Origin: Colivivens sp964452915 | Lineage (GTDB): Bacteria; Bacteroidota; Bacteroidia; Bacteroidales; Bacteroidaceae | Length of the DNA: 64,000 nucleotides | Reading direction: 5' to 3' | Assembly: GCA_964452915.1 (NCBI GenBank) | Contig: CAYVNW010000001.1 | Span: 80,809-144,808 of the forward strand | Shown: positions 44,979 through 52,755 of the stretch, in pieces | Layout of the letters: each line of letters opens with the position of its first letter | Numbering within the stretch: the first letter of the stretch is position 1 | Position numbers and translations under genes: made by a program | The notes under the pieces: generated by a model | What the model saw: the letters and a program-made list of their open reading frames with translations, nothing else | Told to the model about the DNA's origin: nothing | Database searches by the model: none

Positions 44979-47030
44979 TCAACTGCGTGAACTACTAATT
45001 AATTCGTGTATTTTATTATTTAGAGCAGTACAGCCCATCAACTGTTCGATTGGCAGGTGCATCCTGTAACGCCAATAATGCCGTGGATTGGCAGGTATAT
45101 TAATTCTTTCCGATTCGACATCTGCACAGCGTACCGATTCGTCAACCGACAGCCAATCTTGCAGTGTAAGAATACAAAGGGCTGACGGACATTCGAGATG
45201 TATCCTAAGAATTTTCTCGCACAGCCATCCGGGCGCACTCTCTGGAGCCTTTCCTTCCAGTCCAAGCACATTATTATAATAGCGTTGCGACCTATCTGCA
45301 TTTTCCTCCCACCAGCCACGCAGTGAAGGAGTATCGTGTGAAGAAATAGTACATACAGAGAGAACGGGATTGTCCGACAAGACTCCGAACTCATGTCCCA
45401 TAGCTTTCGGCATACTCTGTATTTCCAAACTGAGAATTCCAAGTTGCCGCATGACCCATGGCACACATTCGGGAATCATACCTAAATCCTCACCGCACGC
45501 AATCATTTGGTTAGAGCGTGTGAGTACAGGAAGTTTTTTCATTGCCTCATTATACCAGAATTGATTATGCCGGTGATAAAAGAAGTCTTCATATAGAGCA
45601 TCGAAGGCATGCCGCTCTTGTTCGGTCAGCAAGAAGTTGTATGAACGCTCCTTCTTAGCCGATATACGCAAATGGTAGCGTGAAGGCTCCTTAGGGTCCT
45701 TTATGTACATGTCTTCAATGAAAGGTACTCCCCGTTCCTCTATTTCTTGAGGACTCATCGGAAGAGCCGGAGAGAAATGTCCGACCAGTCCGCTTTTGTA
45801 AGGCACCGGTATTTCCCAAATACGGAAGAATCCAAGAATGTGGTCAATACGGTAGGCAGAAAAGTACTCCGACATTTTAGACATTCTCCTCCGCCACCAT
45901 CTGTAGTCGTCGGTTGCCATAATATCCCAATTGTACGTAGGGAAACCCCAGTTCTGTCCGTTGTCAGAGAAAAAATCGGGCGGTGCGCCCGTTTGTTCTT
46001 CCATATTGAAATAATAAGGTTCGGCCCATGTACCCACGCTACAACGGCACACGCCTATAGGGATGTCACCTTTCAATATGATGTTTTTATGCCTTGCATA
46101 ATTTCCCGCATCGAGCAGTTGTAAGTGCAACAAATATTGCACATAACAATAATAGCTTGTATCTTCCTTTTTTTCAGACATCAGGCGATCAATCATCTCC
46201 GGTTGGTACGTACGGTAGTTGCCCCAAGCCGAAAAGCCAGCAGTGCCGTAGAGGTCACGCAAGAAAGAAAATGCGGCATATGGTTTCAACCAATACTCAT
46301 TGTGCTCATAGAAAGTGTTATAGCCTTCCGACTGAAGCACCTGTGCCCCGTCTTCCTTGTATTTTGCCCTAATATATTTTTGTTTTAACTGATTAACCTC
46401 CTCATAGTCTAATTGCGGCAGCATGTTGAGCCGCCTCCTCTGCATCTCGAACTCATTCATGGCAGCAGCATCACTCAGCCGCCCCAACTGGCGCAAGTCG
46501 AGATACATCGGATGAAAGGCATACACCGATATACTGTTGTAAGGGTACGAGTCCATCCATGTATGCGTATTAGTCGTATCATTAACAGGCAATATTTGCA
46601 CAGCCTTCATACCAACCATTTCAGCCCAATCAATCAGAGCCTTCAAATCGCCAAAGTCACCAACTCCCGCACTACCCTCGCTTCTGAGCGAGAATACAGG
46701 AACGGCAATGCCAGCAATTCTCTCGGGCTCTGACCAAGCATCCTCCTGCACATACTCACTTCGGCCTTTCTCAGGAAAAATAAGGTGAGGCATCACCGCT
46801 ACTTCAGTACGCACCCTTTGTCCGTAATTGTTTACATAGTAACGGTAAGCAATCACATCGTCAGAAGCATCGGACATACCAACTTTTCCCGTCCATATCA
46901 CACCGTCGGTAGACGACAAAGGGACGTCAACCGGAGCATTTCCACTTTGCGAAACACTCACACCCAGAGTCTCGCCCCATTTAGTACGGTATTCAACCTT
47001 AAACTTTATATTCAGATTTTTTGTTTCCAT
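44979..47030 (-). CDS. malQ: 4-alpha-glucanotransferase (GH77) with an N-terminal CBM20 starch-binding domain
   Basis: 683 residues from the ATG at 47030 (a TTG nine bases upstream is less likely). Residues 5-100 form a CBM20-like domain (VEYRTKWGETLGVSVSQSG); the GH77 catalytic barrel follows with AVPVFSLRSEGSAGVGDFGDL, nucleophile region YRIDHILGFFRIWEIP near 390, acid/base GEDLGMIPECV near 510 and SSHDTPSLRGWW near 558. It disproportionates maltodextrins in the cytoplasm. Many Bacteroidales relatives have two CBM20 domains; here one is seen. A palindrome lies in the leader. Confidence 0.93.
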   Translation of the reverse strand: METKNLNIKFKVEYRTKWGETLGVSVSQSGNAPVDVPLSSTDGVIWTGKVGMSDASDDVIAYRYYVNNYGQRVRTEVAVMPHLIFPEKGRSEYVQEDAWSEPERIAGIAVPVFSLRSEGSAGVGDFGDLKALIDWAEMVGMKAVQILPVNDTTNTHTWMDSYPYNSISVYAFHPMYLDLRQLGRLSDAAAMNEFEMQRRRLNMLPQLDYEEVNQLKQKYIRAKYKEDGAQVLQSEGYNTFYEHNEYWLKPYAAFSFLRDLYGTAGFSAWGNYRTYQPEMIDRLMSEKKEDTSYYCYVQYLLHLQLLDAGNYARHKNIILKGDIPIGVCRCSVGTWAEPYYFNMEEQTGAPPDFFSDNGQNWGFPTYNWDIMATDDYRWWRRRMSKMSEYFSAYRIDHILGFFRIWEIPVPYKSGLVGHFSPALPMSPQEIEERGVPFIEDMYIKDPKEPSRYHLRISAKKERSYNFLLTEQERHAFDALYEDFFYHRHNQFWYNEAMKKLPVLTRSNQMIACGEDLGMIPECVPWVMRQLGILSLEIQSMPKAMGHEFGVLSDNPVLSVCTISSHDTPSLRGWWEENADRSQRYYNNVLGLEGKAPESAPGWLCEKILRIHLECPSALCILTLQDWLSVDESVRCADVESERINIPANPRHYWRYRMHLPIEQLMGCTALNNKIHELISSSRS

Positions 47031-47063
47031 AATCTCCAATTGTGAATAGGAGCCACTTAAACG

Positions 47064-47082
47064 ATGAGTCTGACAGACTCAT
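47064..47082. promoter_or_regulatory. 19-base palindrome in the malQ leader
   Basis: ATGAGTCTGACAGACTCAT: 9-bp arms around one central base. It lies between the malQ promoter box (47129-47122) and the malQ ATG, and shares the GAGTC...GACTC core of the tandem repeat at 61995-62159. Confidence 0.65.
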
Positions 47083-47121
47083 TTTGCATGCGTCTCCTGT
47101 CACTTCATGTATTATCACCTG

Positions 47122-47129
47122 CAAAGTTA
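47122..47129 (-). promoter_or_regulatory. -7 type box for malQ
   Basis: Minus strand TAACTTTG (47129-47122), giving a leader of roughly 85-90 bases. No -33 TTG at the normal distance. Confidence 0.5.
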
Positions 47130-47205
47130 ATGGTTTTAATCAAATTAAGCGTAAAAACAGTGTAGAAAGATGATGAAGATTAACTATGGACTTGCAAAAA
47201 AGTCG

Positions 47206-47213
47206 TAACTTTG
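47206..47213 (+). promoter_or_regulatory. -7 type box for the sodium:solute symporter gene
   Basis: TAACTTTG at 47206-47213, 32 bases before the ATG at 47246. Confidence 0.5.
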
Positions 47214-47245
47214 CAGGATAAGACATACATTCCATTAGAGACATA

Positions 47246-48658
47246 ATGCTGTTAGCTTTTATCTTATACTTTGCGCTGCTGTATGCTGTATCAATACTGA
47301 CGAGCAAGAAAGGCGACAATAACGTGTTCTTTCGCGGAGAGCGAAAATCGCCATGGGGGTTAGTTGCCTTTGGTATGATAGGAGCGTCGATCAGCGGGCT
47401 GACCTTCATTGGTGTGCCAGGATGGGTCATGAGTACCGACATGACTTACTTACAAATGTGCCTTGGCTTCATTGTGGGTTACGCAATCGTAGCTTACGTA
47501 CTTCTGCCGCTTTATTACAAGTACAACCTTACGTCTATCTACACCTATTTGGAACATCGTTTTGGCAACGCCTGTTATAAGACCGGCTCATCGTTCTTCA
47601 TCATTTCAAAACTATTGGGATCGGCCGCCAAATTCTATGTAGTGGTGCAAATACTCCAAGTGTGCATTGCCGACAGTTATGGTATCCCCTATGCAGCGAC
47701 AGCAGCAATAACCCTGCTGTTTATTTGGCTGTACACTCGGCGTAGCGGTATACGGACTCTCGTATGGACCGACACCCTGCAAACATTCACACTATTGATT
47801 GCTTTGATACTTATATTAGTCAAGGTATGTTCCATACTTAATTTAGGTGTTGCCGAAGCTTTTTCTACCGTTTGGAACGACCCTCACTCACGTATGTTTG
47901 ACTTCACAGACTTCTCTTCAAAACAAAACTTTTGGAAGCAGTTTCTCAGTGGTATTTTCGTAGTGATTGTAATGACAGGACTCGACCAGGACATGATGCA
48001 GAAGAACCTGACATGCAAGAACCTTCGTTCCGCACAAAAGGACATGTGTACATATGGTATCATGTTCCTTCCGGTGAATTTTCTGTTTCTTGCACTCGGC
48101 ATACTGCTCATACACTTATATCAGCAATTGGGCATCAGTTTGCCAGCCAAAGGCGATGCCCTACTTTCTGACATTGTACTGTCTGGCAGACTCGGACAGG
48201 CTGCACTCATTTGTTTTGGCATAGGGGTAGTAGCAAGCGCATTCTCAAGTGCCGATTCGGCATTAACAGCTCTGACCACCTCGTTTTGTGTGGACCTCAT
48301 GAAGAAGCCAGGCGACGAAAAGTTGCGTAAGAGAGTCCATTTAGGCATGATGCTTGCCTTCCTTATCTGTACCCTTGCATTCAATTCGTTGGGAAGTGGC
48401 AGTGTAATGGATTTGATTTACACACTTGTCAGCTACACATACGGACCACTTCTTGGCCTATTCGCTTTCGGCATGCTCACACGCCGGAACGTACACGATA
48501 AACTGGTACCTTACATTGCGATAGCCTCACCCGTCGTATGCTACGTCATCGATTACACCGTATTTCATCTGACAGGCTACAAGTTTGGATATGAAATGTT
48601 GATGTTTAACGGTCTGCTTACTTTTTCGGGTCTTTGGGCAATTCGATCCGGAAAGTAG
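47246..48658 (+). CDS. Sodium:solute symporter (SSS family)
   Basis: 470 residues with about 12-13 membrane helices. The opening MLLAFILYFALLYAVSILTSKKG and FRGERKSPWGLVAFGMIGASISGLTFIGVPGW are the SSS start and helix 2 region; GLDQDMMQKNLTCKNLRSAQ near 250 is the signature loop and SSADSALTALTTSF near 335 the sodium-site helix. The substrate is not known; sialic acid, proline and inositol carriers share this fold. The last 41 bases overlap the convergent sensor kinase gene. Confidence 0.9.
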   Translation: MLLAFILYFALLYAVSILTSKKGDNNVFFRGERKSPWGLVAFGMIGASISGLTFIGVPGWVMSTDMTYLQMCLGFIVGYAIVAYVLLPLYYKYNLTSIYTYLEHRFGNACYKTGSSFFIISKLLGSAAKFYVVVQILQVCIADSYGIPYAATAAITLLFIWLYTRRSGIRTLVWTDTLQTFTLLIALILILVKVCSILNLGVAEAFSTVWNDPHSRMFDFTDFSSKQNFWKQFLSGIFVVIVMTGLDQDMMQKNLTCKNLRSAQKDMCTYGIMFLPVNFLFLALGILLIHLYQQLGISLPAKGDALLSDIVLSGRLGQAALICFGIGVVASAFSSADSALTALTTSFCVDLMKKPGDEKLRKRVHLGMMLAFLICTLAFNSLGSGSVMDLIYTLVSYTYGPLLGLFAFGMLTRRNVHDKLVPYIAIASPVVCYVIDYTVFHLTGYKFGYEMLMFNGLLTFSGLWAIRSGK

Positions 48659-49787
48659 TTCCCTTCCCGATTTCCGATGACTTAACAAATATTCTGCCCT
48701 TGTGATACTCCTCGACAATACGTTTTGCAAGCGACAGACCGAGTCCCCATCCACGAGCCTTAGTCGTGAAACCTGGCTTGAATACAGATCTGAAATTACT
48801 CTTCGGCATTCCTTTACCTGTATCCTTCACCTCCAATACGACATCATTACCCGATTCAGTAAGGAAAATATCGATATGCCCGGTTCCGTCCATCGCATCC
48901 ACAGCATTCTTGCATAAATTCTCCACAACCCACTCAAACAATGAGGCAACCATATTGACTTCGATGCGTTGTTTCGGAAAGTGAGTCGTAATAACCACCT
49001 TACTTGACGTCCGGTGGTCCATGTACTCCACCACACGCCCTATCACCTCAACAATGTTAACCGGTTTCAATTCCGGAATAGAACCGATCTTTGAGAAACG
49101 TTCTGCAATTCGTTCAAGCCGTTTCACATCCTTCTCCATCTCAGGCAGCATATCATCATCGGGATGTGCCTCACGTATGACCTCCACCCAAGCCATCAGT
49201 GATGATATTGGTGTACCAAGTTGATGAGCCGTCTCCTTCGACAACCCTACCCACACCTTGTTTTGCTCTGCCTTCATCGATGAGAAAAGGGCAAACAGAG
49301 CAATGAGTACAAACAGCACCACCACACCCAATTGCGCATACGGATAAACAGCAAGCCGCTTTAGCATCAGCGATTCTCCATAGCACACTTCAATATAATT
49401 TTGGTCTGAATCAAGGTCGATTCTTATTGTCTGCCCAGCCTTCTTCATTTGCAGAGCCATCTTCTTAATTTCCTGCAAAGAGTCTTCATCAGCACTGAAA
49501 TTTCTGCCCAGATTGCGCGACGTTTGCACTTCACCATCATCATCGACCACCACAACAGGAATAGTATTATTGCCGTTAAGAACCTTCAACACAAGATTGA
49601 TATCAGTGTTTTCATCAGCATTATTCAATGAGCGCATAGCCTCCGCCCATACCTCCATTTTGTTTACCTCCTCTTCTTTCAAATCCTCAATAAGATAATT
49701 GGAAGTAAGTAAAGAAAAGATGGCTATTAGTATAGCCACCACAATCAATATTAATCGGATATTTCTAATATGACTGAACCATTTCAT
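48618..49787 (-). CDS. Membrane sensor histidine kinase
   Basis: 389 residues from the ATG at 49787 (an upstream GTG at 49811 is less likely). Two membrane helices (about 9-32 and 147-172) enclose a periplasmic sensor loop of about 115 residues. The H-box is ETAHQLGTPISSLMAW near 188, the N-box NLCKNAVDAMDG near 287, G1 DTGKGMP near 322 and G2 GWGLGLSLAKRI near 345. No receiver domain is fused or adjacent; the nearest regulator is the LytTR protein 107 bases upstream on the same strand, an uncommon partner for an HisKA-type kinase. Overlaps the symporter 3' end by 41 bases. Confidence 0.88.
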   Translation of the reverse strand: MKWFSHIRNIRLILIVVAILIAIFSLLTSNYLIEDLKEEEVNKMEVWAEAMRSLNNADENTDINLVLKVLNGNNTIPVVVVDDDGEVQTSRNLGRNFSADEDSLQEIKKMALQMKKAGQTIRIDLDSDQNYIEVCYGESLMLKRLAVYPYAQLGVVVLFVLIALFALFSSMKAEQNKVWVGLSKETAHQLGTPISSLMAWVEVIREAHPDDDMLPEMEKDVKRLERIAERFSKIGSIPELKPVNIVEVIGRVVEYMDHRTSSKVVITTHFPKQRIEVNMVASLFEWVVENLCKNAVDAMDGTGHIDIFLTESGNDVVLEVKDTGKGMPKSNFRSVFKPGFTTKARGWGLGLSLAKRIVEEYHKGRIFVKSSEIGKGTTFRIELPKDPKK

Positions 49788-49894
49788 GCTTATAAAACGT
49801 AGAGGCCACACGTTTTATTGTTGTCCCGTTCCAACATTTGTTTCGCCTGTATTAGAGCTACAATAGACGCGGATGTGCTTTGCCTGAATATGTC

Positions 49895-50308
49895 CTATCC
49901 GATGGTCATAAAATTAACATCATTGATATCATCAACATCTTCATTAGTATTGTTAGAAATTTTCTCCTTATACGCTTTCAACAGACCTTTAGAAACATTT
50001 ATACGAATCTCATTGCCGCGAAAGGAAAGTGTCAGAGTTTTCTTTTGTAAATCTATTCTTTGAAGGCAAGAATGATTTATGACCAAACTCCTGCCAAGCC
50101 GTATGAAAATACCACTGTTATTGGAGTCGAAATTCAGCAAGGTATTGTAGACCTTAGACAGTCCGGATGTCAGCATAATCTCTTTTCCATACATAGTTAT
50201 CACTTTGGCATAATTGCCATTTGCCTGGATCAATGCAATCGTTTCCATATCGATAGCAATAAGTTCATCCCTTGTGTTGAAATATATCTTAGCCATTTTC
50301 ACATTCAT
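49895..50308 (-). CDS. Stand-alone LytTR DNA-binding regulator
   Basis: 137 residues, start at 50308 or at the ATG at 50296 (MAKIYFNTRDELIAID, more natural for the family). Residues 10-110 form a LytTR domain: NYAKVITMYGKEIMLTSGLSKVYNTL, FIRLGRSLVINHSCLQRID and KTLTLSFRGNEIRINVSKG. There is no receiver or membrane segment, so the way it is controlled is unknown. The acidic tail NNTNEDVDDINDVN is unusual. It is upstream of the sensor kinase on the same strand. Confidence 0.87.
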   Translation of the reverse strand: MNVKMAKIYFNTRDELIAIDMETIALIQANGNYAKVITMYGKEIMLTSGLSKVYNTLLNFDSNNSGIFIRLGRSLVINHSCLQRIDLQKKTLTLSFRGNEIRINVSKGLLKAYKEKISNNTNEDVDDINDVNFMTIG

Positions 50309-50318
50309 TTTAAGTTAT

Positions 50319-50326
50319 CAAAACTA
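50319..50326 (-). promoter_or_regulatory. -7 type box for the LytTR gene
   Basis: Minus strand TAGTTTTG (50326-50319), 10 bases before the first candidate ATG and 22 before the ATG at 50296, favouring the latter start. Confidence 0.4.
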
Positions 50327-50686
50327 CACTGCTCAGCCGTCGACCCGTCCGCTCTTCAAAGTAGTGAGATTACCCTATACTACAGAAAAGTCAGCAGTAC
50401 TATTTTTAATTTTCTCATGTTTCAGAGTATCATTGAACGTTCCGTTATAAACGCCATAAAATATTTACACACCTATCAACTCACAGTATAGGCATGTCAA
50501 TCTAACAGTTTTACCAATCTCCATATTTCGCCAAGGCAAGGAAGCCTTCTGACTGTCAAAATCCTCTTACTTGCTTTAGTGGATAACACTTGGTATAGCA
50601 TAACCGTCCACAAAGTTATAACAATAATTTCGAGCATCACAAGATTGGAATACATTTTCTTTGTAACCCACTCTAAATTAAAAGGT

Positions 50687-50741
50687 TCATTAACAAAAAA
50701 GAAAGGAGAGCCTAAGAACGGTCTGCGTTCTCAGACTCTCC
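50687..50741 (-). terminator. Intrinsic terminator of the cohesin/dockerin operon
   Basis: Minus strand stem GGAGAG...AGAACG (from 50741) with CGTTCT...CTCTCC (to 50705), interrupted by small internal mismatches, followed by TTTCTTTTTTG (50704-50694). Placed 32 bases beyond the 649-residue gene. Confidence 0.85.
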
Positions 50742-50772
50742 CAAACAGTGCAGATGCACCTTAACTATATAA

Positions 50773-52722
50773 TTACTTTACCAAAACTTTCTTGCCGTCA
50801 ACTATGTTCAAGCCCTTCTGCAGACCTGAGAGTTTCTGACCATTGATATTGTAAACGCCCTTAGGAGCAGCCTCACCATTTGCTATGCCATCGATTGCAG
50901 TAGCTGTACCAACAAAGTTGATGTTTACCTTGTAGATAACGCTCTTATTGTTTGCAATGAATGCATAGTAGAATGTGTAAGCCTCGCCAGCCTCATGTGT
51001 ATCGTCGTAGCAGCCGATATATGTCACATTACCTGCAGTCTGGTCATTATCAGCCCAAACCTTAACGCAAATACCACCTGCATTACCCCAACCAAGCTGT
51101 GCGCCTGTCTCAGCGTTTCTCCAGCCATCAGTTGTTACACTCTCATAAGTGTAACCGCCTTCTTCTTCGTTAGGGAATGCCACCCTGTACTCAGCCTCAT
51201 CTATTGAAGTAATACCAAGAGCTGCGCAAACAGCGTCTACGTCCACAGTCTCATAAGTTCCACTGTAAGCAGTCTTCTCTGCTTCATCGTGGTTGATTTC
51301 GATTGTTGCGACAACTTCAGCCTCAACTGCAGGAGCAGATACGAAGTTTATTGTTACATTGAGTATGGCTGTATCGGTAGCTGTATAGAATGCCCACTTC
51401 GCATTGAAAGCGCTTCCTTCTGCAGGTTCGTTGCTTGGCATTGTACATAGTGTCATGCTGCCGTCTGAAGGAACCTTCAAGCATACGTATGATCCGCTGC
51501 CCCAAGTTGTAGCGTCACCGTCAGAGTTCAGCCATCCGTCTGAGCTGTAGTCGGCTGGATATTCGTGATACAGACCTGTCGTTACATCAACTATAGCAAG
51601 TGTAGCCGCTGAGAGGTCTTCTATTCCAAGAGCTGCCTTGACAGCATCCTCATCGTAAGCAACTTCCTCAGCCGCATAACCTTGGTTGACAAGACGGTCA
51701 TAAGCTACATCAATAACTGTAGTATGGACTTCAGGGACTCCGCCATAAACAACAGTAAGGTTCTTTATTGCGATCCAGTTGAAGTTAGGGTCATAAAGGT
51801 CGAATGCAAGGTCTATCGTACTGTCGGCACCAACCTCAATGAGGAATGAGTAGTCAGCGTAAACGCCTGCCATGCCATTGTATGTGAACGCACTGCCTTC
51901 ACTGAGTTCCTTGCTCTGGCCATTTGCTGTGATGCGCGCACCAGTCGGAGTGTTTGTGCTACCCTCGTTGTAAGCGCGTACACGCAACGACGCAGTGTAA
52001 AGACCTGGAGCAATGCCAGTGATTTTCTTATGAGCGATTGTAGCAGGGCTCAACGTACCATTACCACTCCACACCCAATACTCAAGGAACGGTTTAAGCA
52101 TATTTGTTCCGTCTGTTTCACCTTCAGTTGACCATGTGTTCAAGTGGAAGTCACCATTTGGAGTAACTCCTTCATAGTCAGTCTTTGTCCAGTGGTCAAT
52201 GTCAGCACCCTCTGAATAAATAGTGTCACCTGGTTCGTTAGGTTTTTCCACAACTGTAACCATGAAGTTCACGTCATCATATTTCTCTGTTTGAAGTGCG
52301 GCTGTAGTGAACTTGATACCCGATATTGTACCTGTATACTCACCTGGTTCAAGGTCTGCATCTGTAGTATAAGTCACTTTAAGGATGCTTCCATCAGCTG
52401 TGAACTGATTTCCTACAAAAGAAGTCACGATGAAACGGTCTGCACCCGACGCAAGATGTCTTGATGACACACTGAAACCCTGGAGCGAGTCACCAGTCTC
52501 AGCCACGATAGTGCCATCTTCATTAACGTCGGCTGTTACACCAGCAGGAGCGGCAATATCAAACTGGAATCCCTTATATTCTCCTTCTGCAGAAAATACG
52601 ATCTCCAGCTCCCCACTCTCACCCTGTACTATCGTCAGAGGATTGACAGTGACTTCGTCTGTCGCAAATGCCATACCGATTGAGAGAATCAAACCGGCAC
52701 ATATTGATAATATCTTTTTCAT
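50773..52722 (-). CDS. Secreted protein with cohesin-like domain, galactose-binding-like region and two DUF4859-like repeats
   Basis: 649 residues from the ATG at 52722 (MKKILSICAGLILSIGMAFA, signal peptide); the frame is open ten codons upstream. Residues 20-160 look like a cohesin-type beta-sandwich (VNPLTIVQGESGELEIVFSA, GFQFDIAAPAGV). Residues 175-330 resemble a carbohydrate-binding jelly roll (GNGTLSPATIAHKKITGI). Residues 345-600 hold two similar repeats, each ALGIxxxxxA...WG...YVCLKV or ICVKV...NINF, tentatively DUF4859. The tail GVYNINGQKLSGLQKGLNIVDGKK is a sorting-type end. Last gene of the three-gene operon, 33 bases after the previous stop. Confidence 0.78.
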   Translation of the reverse strand: MKKILSICAGLILSIGMAFATDEVTVNPLTIVQGESGELEIVFSAEGEYKGFQFDIAAPAGVTADVNEDGTIVAETGDSLQGFSVSSRHLASGADRFIVTSFVGNQFTADGSILKVTYTTDADLEPGEYTGTISGIKFTTAALQTEKYDDVNFMVTVVEKPNEPGDTIYSEGADIDHWTKTDYEGVTPNGDFHLNTWSTEGETDGTNMLKPFLEYWVWSGNGTLSPATIAHKKITGIAPGLYTASLRVRAYNEGSTNTPTGARITANGQSKELSEGSAFTYNGMAGVYADYSFLIEVGADSTIDLAFDLYDPNFNWIAIKNLTVVYGGVPEVHTTVIDVAYDRLVNQGYAAEEVAYDEDAVKAALGIEDLSAATLAIVDVTTGLYHEYPADYSSDGWLNSDGDATTWGSGSYVCLKVPSDGSMTLCTMPSNEPAEGSAFNAKWAFYTATDTAILNVTINFVSAPAVEAEVVATIEINHDEAEKTAYSGTYETVDVDAVCAALGITSIDEAEYRVAFPNEEEGGYTYESVTTDGWRNAETGAQLGWGNAGGICVKVWADNDQTAGNVTYIGCYDDTHEAGEAYTFYYAFIANNKSVIYKVNINFVGTATAIDGIANGEAAPKGVYNINGQKLSGLQKGLNIVDGKKVLVK

Positions 52723-52755
52723 TTGAGCTATTGTTTTATATATGAATACCATTCG

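Larger units (their letters stand above)
50309..50772. other. Gene-free region between the LytTR gene and the secreted-protein operon
   Basis: 464 bases. It holds the LytTR promoter-like box at 50319-50326 and the operon terminator at 50687-50741. The remainder (about 50330-50680) shows no convincing gene, repeat or RNA. Confidence 0.6.
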
